Assembly: GCA_951217055.1 (NCBI GenBank)
Contig: OX578280.1
Coordinates: forward strand, 6,696,001-6,760,000
Source: Gerris lacustris
Lineage: Eukaryota > Arthropoda > Insecta > Hemiptera > Gerridae
Direction: 5' to 3'
Length of the DNA: 64,000 nt
Below, in pieces: positions 42,601 to 55,500 of the stretch. The notes below the pieces were generated by a model. The model saw only the letters and a list, made by a program, of their open reading frames with translations, was not told the origin of the DNA and did no database searches. Each line of letters starts with the position of its first letter. Position 1 is the stretch's first letter. Position numbers and translations under genes: made by a program.

Positions 42601-45600
42601 TATATATTTGATTTTGGACTCCACTAGTTTACAGTTTCTTCTGTAAGACCTGATGTGGTTATGGTCAGCTTGTTGGGGCCCGCTCTTAGACCTCAGTCTT
42701 AGGGGCTTTTTCGGGGGCGTGTATCTCAGACTTTAATATTATAACATATTAAAATAAACTAACCTGGCTCAAAAAGGGTTGGTCTGCCAGAAGATAATTG
42801 AGAAGAGACGTGGTATCTTTAGAAGGATCCCTGGCTTTGTTTACATGTTCCTCGCAACAAACAAATAGTCCAAGCTTTTGATGACAGACTGTATGAAGTA
42901 ACTCAACGTATTTAACACAACCACTGCATACGGCCAACTCCTATAATATAGACATTATTCAAATTTTTAAATGGAATAAACAATTTACACTTAAAGAGAT
43001 ATTACAGTTCAAGGTACATTGGAGATATTATAGTTCAAAGTATATTGGAATCCAGTGAAATAATATTTAAGAGAGTGTGTTAGACTCAACACCTTAGGCT
43101 AGTGACACACTTCGCCACCCGGTAGCGCCACCCGGTCAGCAATCAGCAACCTGCCACACGAGGTGGCGCCACCCACTGGGTGGCACTAAACGGTCGACCG
43201 TCCCAGGGTCAAGCCGCCAATTGCTGGTGGTGCCACCCGGTCAGCCCATTGTTTTCAATTGAGCCTGTCAGACGGTTCCACCCAAGTCCCTGCCACTCAG
43301 CCCCCACTCCTTCAATCAAATATAGGGGAAATCAAATCAGGGGCTGACTGCATCCCTCATATAAGTGTCTTTACTGGTCAAACTGTTGTTCAATATTCTA
43401 AGCAATTCGTTGCAAGTTCTACGCGACATTCGGCAAAAAATTGAAAATTCAATTTTTAAAAATTAAAAAATTGTTACTGTCCTCTTTGATACGGAGGTAC
43501 GCTGTATGAAACAAACTAGTATTTTTGTCTGAAATTATTGGATGAACCCAAAAGCGCCTTTTTTTCCTTCTCTTTCACGAAAATAATGATTAGCAAGCAC
43601 AGCTATCTCCTCCGGGTCCATTTTTCGACTGGTCGAAAAATGTAAAAACTCGGGTGGCGGAAGCAAGTGGCATCAACCAGGTGGCGCCACCTGGGTGGCG
43701 AAGTGTGTCACTACCCTTATTTGATTGAATTCTTAATAAATAAGATGGACCCTTTAGGTGGGAATAATACAAACAAACTAAATCGTTTGAATAGACATTT
43801 CGACCCTTTCTTGTTGTAAGGTCATCCTCATTCATACTTTATTATTTCTGTAATAACAAACACAGTTCATTAACATTACTTGCTGCTTGAGCTGTGTTAG
43901 TTGGTACAGAAATACTTACAATAAGAAAGGGTCGAAACATATATTTTCAAATGACTTAATTTGTTTGTATTAATCACACCTAAAGGGTCCATCTTACGTA
44001 TTGGTAGAAGTGGTTAGACAGCCAGGAGGAGCCATTTATTGGAACCTAGAAATCAGGCCACATTGGCCCATTTTACTAACCCCGTGGTGGAGAGTTCCAG
44101 CCACTTCCCACATCATACCTGTACATGGTACCGCCGAAGGAGGAATGGTGAGATCAAACAGAATAAAAAGTATCCTATCTTGTAGAGGACACTTTGAACA
44201 TGGCACTCTACTGTGAACTTTTTTCAATCCAAACCCCTACAAGTGGAGTAATAAGCCTCCGAAGATGAGTCAATTCCATTTTTTTTTTTAATTGCAATTT
44301 AATTATTATTGAACTTCTCATATGAACACCCCTAATTCAGACTTTATAGTTTTTGTTGCTAGAGTTTAAGAAATTAAAAAGAATAAGAACCTGAATTAAA
44401 ATGAAACAGGCTCAACTTTCATTTTCAAGCCATTTAAAAGAATAAATAAAAGAAAGAGTATAATTTAACTATTAATTATTTTTAAGTATCACCTTGTTGA
44501 TGGGTAGATTGGACGAGGTAATCCTATGAAGAGTCTGAGGATTATACGGGTTACCGTGAAGTACGAGTAAGCACGAAGCAGGTGACTTTGTACACACACA
44601 GGTTCTACTTGGTCTGGAACCCGGTGCTAATCGATACGATGGCCAGCGGGCTACTGCTTCTATTGAGGAAGAAGGCCAAGACAATACCGTACATATCCGA
44701 GATTTGAAACTGTTCATAATCCCTTCCACTTCACGTACCCTCGCTAAGAAGTATTCATCTGAAACAAAACGATACTTGAATAACTAACAAAATCGACAAT
44801 CCTGTTCGTTTCATTATTTCATCGAGGAACAACTTTGATATCCATCTCTCAAAGGTTTATAATAATAAGAAAGCGATACGTATTACAAAAGAACTATTAT
44901 TAAACTAGCTGGATACCCGTGCTTCACTACGGTGTATGTTATTTTTAATTTGATGTGTTTATTAAGTACCATCACGAGACATTTAAATTATTTACCAAGC
45001 GAGAATATTTAGATTCAATCCCTCCCCCTTATTTCTATAACCCCTCACCTTTGATAAGATAATTTGCAAATATCCCAAATTAGTAATTGATTCCGACTTC
45101 TTAAGAAATATAAATCTTTTAGACTCTCTTCGGCCCTATGACGTGCGGAGGCCCAACAGCTGGAGACTGGATTACACACCTCCTATAGCTTTTTAACTCC
45201 CTGTTATACTTTTCTGAGTTTTTAAGCTAAAAGTAATGTAATGTTTTTGACTTATGTTCCATAGCCTAAACATAAAAATGTCAAAATTCTTAAAAGATAA
45301 CTTTCCAGGAAAAGCAGTGGTATATTCCTTCTGTATCCCCCCATGTCATTTCACATCTCTGGGTTGAAATTAAAATGATCTTTTATTAATATTTATGTTT
45401 ACATCCAAAATAGGATCCCTTTCTCAAGTATTAACTTCCTGACTTAAGAAGATCAGTCTGGGCTCAATTCCTCCTCTTTTCTTACTTTGTCCTTATGTTC
45501 CACTAAGGGATAAAATTATAGAAAATCCTTATTGGCAGTTATTAATATAATTTAGAAATTATTGTACTACGTATACACTCGTAGATTTTATTTTAGCATT

Positions 45601-48600
45601 TTAAATAAGTGGTGATAATTATGTTAGTAAAGGTTTAGGCATGGTAAGGTGGGATTAATAAACTTTTGTTTTTTTGATTTGTTTAAAAATATAATCAAAA
45701 TATTTTTTTATCTACGATTGATAAGAAATATAAACATTATATCTTTGTTTAGATGCGTAGAAAGTGATTATTTACGTACTTGCATTCATTGCGCATGCGC
45801 GTCTCATAGAACTGAACAATTCCTCTTCTTTACCACACAGTGTGCGGTAAAGAAGAGGAATTCTTCAGCTTTACGCACGATTAGCAAGTTTGTTTACATT
45901 TAACAAAACTAATTTGCAGTTCTTTTATTAAAATAACTGTTTATATCGAGTTTTTAGTGAAAAACAATAAGTGAATCAAGTGACTTTGACGAAAATGTGG
46001 AGAATAATACTCCTCCAGAAATAATTAATTCGGCAAAAAATACAACTCAAGAATTAATCCCATCTTTATCAAGAGAGAGATACGAACTTACATACAGCAA
46101 GTTTATTTTTTTCTGTATTTATAATTTAAATCTAACAATCGTAGATAAAGTACGGTACGCAACTCGTGCGAAAACGGCATTTTGCATTGCTCGTGTGGTT
46201 TTACAACCCTCGCTGTCGCTCGGGTGCAAACTCCACACTCGCATGCAAAATGCTACTTTCCGCATTCGATGCGTAATGTACTATTATCTACTCACGGCAG
46301 CAAAATAAAACATTACTTAACTGCTTTTAGGCTGGAAAGTACTATTTTGCTGATTAGTCAAAAAAATTATTAAAAACAGGCAGGAATGTAGTTAAAGTTT
46401 TAAGACGCTCTATAAGAAAGCAAAAGCAACTTATAGAACTAAGATTGATTCCGCTCTCAAGTCTGATCCTGCCTCATTCTGGCGGCACGTCTCTTCGATG
46501 AGAGGAACCAAGAAGTCACCTTCTGATGTTTTCGATGAGTCATCTGGTCAACATATATCGGACCCTGTTATAGCTGCTAATATTTTTGCCGGATTTTTCT
46601 CTTCTGTATATCCATGCCCTTCCTCTAATTCTACCCCCTCCATTTGTACCGAATTCTACATAAAATCATACACTGCTAACAATTCCTTCCTTGGCATTCC
46701 TTTTATCACACCCGAAGCTATTATTAGTGCCATTAGAGAACTTAAACCCTCCAAAAATGGTGGTCCTGATAAAGTACCATCGTTCTTGTTAAAAGGTTTA
46801 GCTCCGTTACTCGCTCCGGTTATATCATTTTTATTTAATAAATCAATCCACACAGCTACGTTCCCTGATGCTTGGAACACTGCCCTAATAGTCCCAATTC
46901 ATAAAAGCGGGAATCGTTCGGTCGCCTCAAATTATCGCCCCATTTCCCTCAATAGTACGTTCTGTAAATTAATTGAAAAACTAGTACATGCTTACATTTA
47001 TCCTTTCCTCGAACCATTGCTAGATGAACATCAACATGGTTTCCGTAGTGGTCGTTCAACCTCAACGAATTTGGTCAACTTTATAACTGATCTGGTTCCC
47101 TTTGTCACAAAAGGGAAACAAATGGATTCCATCTATTTTGACCTTAGAAAAGCTTTCGACACTGTTGATCATGATATTCTACTTCGGAAAATTAATTATA
47201 CTTTTAAAAATCCTCTCCTAACTTCGTGGTTCTATAGTTACCTGTCAAATAGAAGATGCCTCGTTAAATTTGGGAATTCTCTTTCCGAACCTTTCAAAGC
47301 CACCTCAGGAGTCCATCAAGGATCTGTACTAGGACCACTTCTGTTCTTACTTTTTATAAATGATTTACCCTATTTCATTTCTTCATCGTACCTTCTGTTC
47401 GCCGATGATTTAAAAATCTACTGTCCTGCTGATTCACAGACGTCAGCAACTTGTTTGCAATCCAGCATCAATGGTGTGTTGTTTTGGTGTCATCTTAATA
47501 AAATGAAAATTAACGTTGATAAGACGGTATTCATTTCATTTTCCAGAAGGCTCCAACCAATACATTCATCCTATAATATATTTGGGGAGTCTCTTCCCAA
47601 GTCTAATAGCGTCCGCGATCTTGGTGTTATGCTGGATGACAAACTCAAATTTGACATTCACGTTAATGCAGTAGTTACTAAGGCTCTTCGTTGTTTGGGC
47701 ATCGTTCGTGCTGTCTCTAAAGGTTTGTCTGCTGAGTGTTTCCTCTGTTTGTATAAATCTCTGGTTCGGCCGCTACTTGAATTTTCTACTCCTGTTTGGA
47801 ACAATTTGAGTGCCTCACGCTCCCAGCAAATTGAGAAAGTCCAGAGAATATTTATTCGTTCGCTTTACCTTCGCTATTTGTATAATAAATGCTTCTATAG
47901 CTATGATCATTTTTGCGATAAATTCAACCTCGAGCTTTTGAGCATCCGAAGGAAAGCATATGATATTTTATTTTTAACGAAAGCTCTCAACAATTCTATA
48001 ACCTGTTCCAACGTTAAGCATCAAGTTGTTATCCTGCCCCAAAATCGCCGCCCTGGTCGGCTACTTTACATAAAAGAGCTGTCCCATGTTTCCCCGATCG
48101 CACGCTCTCTTTATTTTTTTAACGATCTTGGTCTTCAGCGCGAAGCCATAGATTCCCTCCAGAAACTTAAGAACATCCTCCCTAAACTTCTTAAAAAATA
48201 ATTATTTTATTTTTTTTTTTAGTCTTCCTAGTCATAGTGCATAAGTTTTAACTAATTTTAAGTTTTATTGTTATGCGTGTGCTTGATCTCATGTAAATTT
48301 TAAGTGTTTTTTAAGGTTAATTTGTGCCAAGTGGTGTATGTTTGTGATTTTTTAGTTGTTTTCTTTTCTATTTTAGTTCATTTTGTTATTTATGGTGATT
48401 TCAAGTTACCACTTCCTCTCTTGCAATATAACTTAGTCCTTCTCTTTGAACCGTGATAATAGTCAATACCTACCTTATTAATTTTTAGCCGTGTTATTTC
48501 CTCCTCTGTTTCGTGTTTTCCTCCTCAATCCTTTTCCTAATCTCTCCTTCTACCCTAAATTGTTGTCTTTTATATTCGATAAGTACTTTATATTTATGTT

Positions 48601-51238
48601 ATATTTTATTTCATTAGGTATATTACTCATGTATTTTTGTTTTGTGCCTCTCACTTGTGGCCTGTGTTTGGCTGTTGAGAGCACTGAAAAATTAATAAAT
48701 AATAAATAATAATAAATAATAAATAAAAACAGTCAGGAAAATACTTTCTCTGCCTAGGCAGAGAAAGTAACAGTGTTTACCACTGCGTGTCATAACCTCT
48801 TATTTTGTTTGTGTTTAGACTTATTTTAATCTGTGTTATTTTAATTCAGTTTCATACATGTTTTATTACAAAGCAGTATTATATTATTAATGTATTAATA
48901 ATATTATTATTATTTAAAAGTTTAAAAATGATAAACTGAAAAAGTATTTTAATTCTAGGTCTTTGAATAGTTAATCCCCAGTAAGAAGTAGCAACACTGG
49001 AGCACGACTTGTTTTGGTTTGAGTTTGTTGACAATTCATCACAAACTAACTCTTACCTAAGCTTCCATTTTTTTTATCTGCATAGCATGAGTAGATAAAA
49101 TATTGTATGCAACGAGGCAGCAAAGGAAACATTACTGCCTCGTTTATTCATTGCCTGCCAAGGCGAAGGCGAGGCAGTCAAATAGGTAAATTACCTGCCT
49201 CGGCAGTTAACTATAATAGCCTGTCCTCGCCTTCGGCTCGGAGGCTAATCTAATCACTCGTCATTAAAATTCCATTTTACTGCCTAGTTACATAAATAAC
49301 TATTTGACTGCGATTGAAAAGTTACTTCTTAAAAGTTCTTCCTACAGAAATTTACACAAAACATAAAATATTGTCTGTAGCTCCTTCTCCAACTTCGGTT
49401 CAATAAATTTTTATAAGAAATAAAATTAGAATTTTGAAATTTATTTAAAGCCCCCCGTTCTCCGCCCCACATTCAGCTATCAAAAAGATTTATAGCCACC
49501 CGCAGAATTGAGCTTAACATAGTACCCAAAAACCAAAAAAATCTGGTCAGCAATTGGAAGTGGTTGACACACAGACAAACAATTTTCTAAACTTAAATTC
49601 GTTATCAGAACTACTCATTTAGTGGAAATACAAAATTTGAGCCCATTTCGGATAAACGAGGAGCTTAGTATCAAAGACGGACAAGAGGACATTTAAAAAT
49701 TTTACAGGAGAGCCGAAAAACTGTAGCTCAAATTCTACAGGTGCTAGAGCAATGATTTTTTTTTCTGTAGATTCTTAATAGACTCATAACTAGTTAGAAG
49801 TACTGAAAACGTGAATTTCTTTGATATTTTAGCTGCAAAATGGAGTTGTCCGCTTTTAAAACAAAAACAAGGTTTTGTCCGTTTTTGAAGCAAAATGACG
49901 TTGAAAATAATGGTTAGAATAATAATATTGGAGAAATAATTTTTTTTCACGTTTTTCAGAGTTCTTAGGGAGTAGTGCCCCCAAATTTAGAGCTAAAATT
50001 GATTTCTCAATTTCCCCTCGGAGTATCATTTTTCTAAACATGTATGACAAAATGGTAGGAGTAGGTATTCAGATGCTAAAGCCCGCAGTGCATCATAGGA
50101 ACGAGTTAGTAAAATGCAGCCTCCTGATTGACTGTTTCGGTTATGTCCACTTTTGAAGCAAAACGTGTGTTGACACGTCCGTATTTGAAACAAAACTACA
50201 AATATTATTGCATTTTTACCCCTTTTCTGGTCGTTTTTGATGCAAATGGATAGCAGAATCTGATGCAGCAGCCAAAAATCTATAAGAAACAATCGATAAC
50301 TATAATTCGGAAAAAATGTCGAATGTCCGTCTTTGATACTAGGCTCCCTCAAATGTACAGAAACCACCTCCAATCTTTTATATATTTAGAATAATATTAC
50401 CTTTCTCAAGGTAGATCTCCTGTAAGAAATTAGAGTCCAATGCTTGAGAGAATAGAGTCTGAGTGAATACTTCAAAACTATCTTGAAGATGAGCCATATC
50501 TTTCAAATAGTTATCTGTAAACTGCCTGAAAAATTCAACAAACCCATAAGTATTTACAACTGAATATACTTGACAAGTAATATTACAATAATCAACGATA
50601 ACAGTAGTCAAAAATTGGTCCAAGAAAACTCAGACAAACTTTCTCATATTCGAGTTCATAATTATTCAGCCCAGTGTTTTTCTATTATAACTCATTTCTA
50701 AGATACCTCATTTAAGTTACAGCAGAACCTCGATAAGAAGTGTCACAAGGGGTTAGGGAAACAGTCTTTTTATGCTCTTTTTGTTGAGGGTCGGGTTATC
50801 AAGATTAATGGGCGGGGTTTTCAAGTCTAGACTTGTTCAAGGTCGACCCATTCCTGTATAGAGTCGCACTATAGAGGTTGACTTCTCAAAACAACTTGTT
50901 ATAGAGGTTCTGAGCTACGTTTTGAATTAGAAAAAATCCGTGTTATTGAGGTTGTTTGGATAATAATAGTCGCGTTATAGAGGTTAATTTAACATTATGT
51001 GTTATGGCAATCTCAAGGGGATTTGAAAATTGCACTTGTAATTGAGGTTGTCGTATTATTGAGGGTCCTGTAAGCGAGGTTCTACTGTATATACTTATTT
51101 TTTTAAATATTTTATCAGTGTTCAACAGGTGGTTGTTTAATATTTGTTTTCGATTTTCAAAAAATATATTTAATTTTGATAAACGGACTACATTTTTTCA
51201 TGACTAGAATTTTTCCATCAAAAACAGAACTGTATTTT

Positions 51239-51309
<71 letters not shown>

Positions 51310-52476
51310 CATGTTTTTAAGACTTTTGGAGGGTAGCGCATCTAAATTTATAGCTGCAATTTATTTCTCGATTTCACCTAAGGGTGATTTTTGTAAACCT
51401 CTATGCCAAATTTCATCAAGGCCCAGTAGAATAGGCTCCACATGCCAGCACAATAGGCTGCAGACGACAGACAGACATTTTTTAAAAACCACTTTTTTGG
51501 GACTCAAGGGACCTAAAAATGTGTAAAGCCGTCAAAATCAAATTTTTGTGCCGCCACAATACTTTTTATTATAAACAGTATCGGGTTGATTATTTGAACA
51601 TCAGTTATCTATAAGTTCAAATTATCCTAACTGGCTTCACCGGAAAAAAAAATCAAAAGCCAAATTAATTGTTAAAAAGAGCATTGTTAGCTGTATAGTT
51701 ATATTTTTTCACTATGTTGTCTAGATAAATAAACAAAGAGGCTTTTTGTACAAAAGTAATTGATATATTTTACATTTTTATCTTTGGTCAATTTCTTTTA
51801 TAATTTGAACCACCCTACACAACATTAGTTTGCATAGTCGACGCTTTACTGCAGTATGTAAAGAGAAAGTAAAGATAGTTCACTATTATTGGAACAGTAA
51901 ACAGCTATTGCAACCACTGCAGATATAATTAATTATGAATATACTTCACCTTTATAATTCCAACCCAGATATGTTATTGTTTGAAAATAGAGAGCTATAA
52001 ATAAAAACGAGAGTGCCTTAAATCTCGGTAACTTGCTTTATCTTATAAATTATATAATATTTTTTTTGTTATAATTAATTAATTAATGTTATTTAATTAA
52101 TTGAATGTTACTTCTCTTGTCTAGTCGGCTGGAATGGATATTTGAGTACTTGAACAATACTGCTGGCTGCAGATTTATTAAGAAAAGCAATACTGACAGG
52201 CACTGAATGGTACAAAGTCTTGTTCTGCACACTCCACGCTACAACCTGCAAATACAGTTTAATAAGTACAAATTTTATATACAGTGTGTATTCAGAACAT
52301 TAAGATGTCATGTTCTGGTAGATAAAAACATTTAAAAATGGGATTTAGGGTATTAATAAATTCAATTCATTTTGTTTTGGCTATATTTCACCTCCTTTGA
52401 GGCATCTTCATGCCTTTTAACAATTTCTTCTAAAACATAACTTCATTTAATTTAAGTAAGTATTAAAGTTTCATTT

Positions 52477-52536
<60 letters not shown>

Positions 52537-55500
52537 TTTATTGTTCACTTCAACTACAAAGTTTTTTTTAAATTCATTTAATTTAAAAAGATTTATTTTC
52601 TCGTAGAGAAAACATTGCGTTCTACATTGCAGAATGAAGACTTGATTTATAAATATAAATGTTTTATCTATATATATATAAAAGTCAACGTATGTGTGTG
52701 TATGTCCTTTATACAAATCTACAGTTTTAGTCCGATCTCGATGAAAATTTGCACACTTGACCTTTTCTTGACTTGAAGGGGAAAATTACTATCTACACGA
52801 ATTTTCGAAATTTGAATTTTGGTACACAGGGGTACGGGGTACAAGTAATCAATACGGGGTTAAAGTAATGAATACCCTTCATGATGCATATCGTTGAAAA
52901 GCTCTTTAATAGTACAGTAATTGTTCAGGGTGGCCACTAATATAGCTTGACAAAATTCCCTGACTTTTCCCTGACATTTCCCTGACCTTCTTCAGGTTTT
53001 CCCTGACAATCATCGATATTTATTTTACAAAATTTACCTTTTAAAAGTTAAAGATCATCAATTTTTTTTTTTTTTTCATATATTAGTTTTCATGTTTTCG
53101 TAGAAACATTTAATAGTTATAGAACATTTCATCAAAATTAACTTATCATAAACAGAACTTCGCCTCAGCGGGGAATCGAACCCGGGCTCTCTCCGTCCGC
53201 GTTTAAAGCTATTTTCTCAGGAATTAGATTTTTCCCATGAAAATGGCTTATATCATTAGATTTGTAAATTTAATTTGTAAGTTTTTGGTAGTATTCATAC
53301 TAGAGAACGTTTAAATTTTATTTTAAATCAAATTATAATTACTATTTACAACGGGAGACAGACTGAAAAAAATAGACTTCTGCAGCGGGATTCGACCACT
53401 AGCCTCCTTTATCTGTCTCCCGTTGTAAATAGTAGTTATAATTTGATTTAAATTAAAATTTAAACGTTCCGTAGTATGAATACTACCAAAAACTTAAAAC
53501 TTGAATTTATAATTGATTGTCCTAGATACAGGTACTAATTGGGTACATTATAATTACAAGCGTTATTTCTCACTCTAGTTCTATGTCGTTAATGTTGACT
53601 TCTAGACTTGTGGAAAAATTTGAAAGCTTAAATTCGGGACTAGGTATCGTTATCGACAAAGGAAATTATTCTTCAGTATAGCTTAGTTGGTAGAGAGTCT
53701 TTACTGAAAAAAAGAAGGCCCGTAGTTCGAATCCCGGTGCTGAAGCCTATTTTTCTCTGTCTGTCTAGTAATTATAATTTGATTTAAGTTAGATTTGTGT
53801 TTAAATGGACGTATTTTTTTACTTGTTTTTATTTATTTATTTTTTTAATCAAAACAAATTTCGAGAAATAATTATTTGTCACCTTTTTTTCAGTTTTTTG
53901 GGGGGGAGCGCCCCCAAATTTCAAGATAAAACTCATTTCTCGATTTCGCCGTGGGGTACGATTTTTCTGAAGATGTATGCTACATTTCGTCAAAATCGGC
54001 CCGGTAGTGTGAGCTCCAGATGTCCGCACAGACGACAGACAAACAAAAGGGACCTCAAAACGTCTAAATCCATCGAAATCTCAAAATCAAATTTTCAAAT
54101 CGAAAAATAAATTTTAGCTCTAAATTTGGAGGCGCTACACCACAAAAACTCTGAAAAAACGTGAAAAAAAAAATTATTTCTCGAAAACGGTTCCGACGAT
54201 TTTGATAAAAAAAAAAAAAAAAAAAAAAAAATCTAAAATGTAGTCCATTTAAATACGAATCTAACGATATAAGCCGTTTCCCCGGGAAAAATCTAGTTCC
54301 TGAGAAAAAAGCTTAAAAAGCGGACGGAGAGAGCCCGGGTTCGATTCCCCGCCCAGGAGAATTTTTATGATACATTTTGATGAAATGTTCAATAATAATT
54401 AAATCTACATACGAAAACTAGTAAATGGAAAACACTGGGCTAAGTAATTATGAACTCGTATATGAGAAAGTTTGTCTGAGTTGTCTTTGACCGATTTTTT
54501 GATATAATTTCTAAGTATAGGGGTCGTTAATCCTTCTGCCTTTGTTCCAAAGACAGAACAAACAAGGTTAAGGACAGAAACAAAAGTTAAGGTTTCTGTG
54601 CTTTAAAATTATGAAATAAGGATTTTAATTGCCTGCAGATTTTCCCTGACCGATGACAAAATTCCCTGACATTTCCCTGTCGGCCGAAATTCCCTGACTT
54701 TTCCCGGTATTCCCGGTTTTCCCGGTCGGTGGCCACCCTGTTGTTGTTACGTACAGTTTGTCATATTTTCATTTAGGAGGGGGGTAAAATGGAATAATAT
54801 AGCTATATCTTATATAAAAAGAAGAGTGTATGAGGATATATCTTTAATACAAATCTACAGTTTTATCCCAATTTGATATATTTACACACTTTTCCTCCAA
54901 AAAAAGGTGAAGGTCACTGCGTACATGAGATTACGACATTAAAATTTCGGTACTCATTTTTGACATTTGTACCCCATGAGGTACAAATGTCAAAGTAATG
55001 GATACCCTTCATGATGCATATCATTGAAAAGCTCTTTAAGAGAAAAGTAATTTAACATTTTATGAACATTTTTGTCATATGTTCAATTAGGAGGGGGGTA
55101 AAATGTAAATCTATATCTATATATATAAAAGTCAACGTACATGTGTGTATGTTCTTTATACAAATCTACAGTTTTAATCCGATCTTGATGAAAATTTGCA
55201 CACTTGTCAATATTAATAAATGTAGAAACGCGTCTGTTTAATTATATAACATTTTGGTAACAATATTGTCAGTTGGTAACAGTCATAATTATGAAGTGGT
55301 ACCAATTATTTGTAAGACCAAAAGTTAACGCCTCTCACCACAAAAGAAGATCTCAACCTACCTTAAAGAGATAATTATTAGCGTGATCCAACAAAATATT
55401 GTCCTTAAGAAAGAAATCTCTCAGGCACTAACGATGACTTTAAGAAGTTTAAAGTTGGCTTAGAGCATTAGCATTACAAACAGAGGATTTATACAATAAT

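Larger units (their letters stand above)
50608..51560. repeat. Repeat family Y copy interrupted by a pogo-type MITE
   Basis: The left piece (50608-50700) begins ATTGGTCCAAGAAAACTCAG. The right piece (about 51165-51560) carries GATTTCACCTAAGGGTGA and CAGACGACAGACAGACATTT. Between them lie the MITE at 50720-51087 and a TA microsatellite. Confidence 0.6.
52667..55200 (+). repeat. Helitron-like repeat (5' TCTATATATAT end), split copies
   Basis: TCTATATATATATAAAAGTC at 52667 and TCTATATATATAAAAGTCAA at 55116 are typical Helitron 5' ends, followed in each by ACAAATCTACAGTTTTA. The first copy is interrupted at 52926-54740 and resumes with GTTTGTCATATTTTCATTTA. Another partial copy runs through 54834-55090. 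Confidence 0.45.

Noticed and set aside
51176..51526. 116-codon plus-strand frame with an Ile-Tyr run
   Set aside because: The run is the (TA)n microsatellite and the rest is repeat Y in an arbitrary frame.
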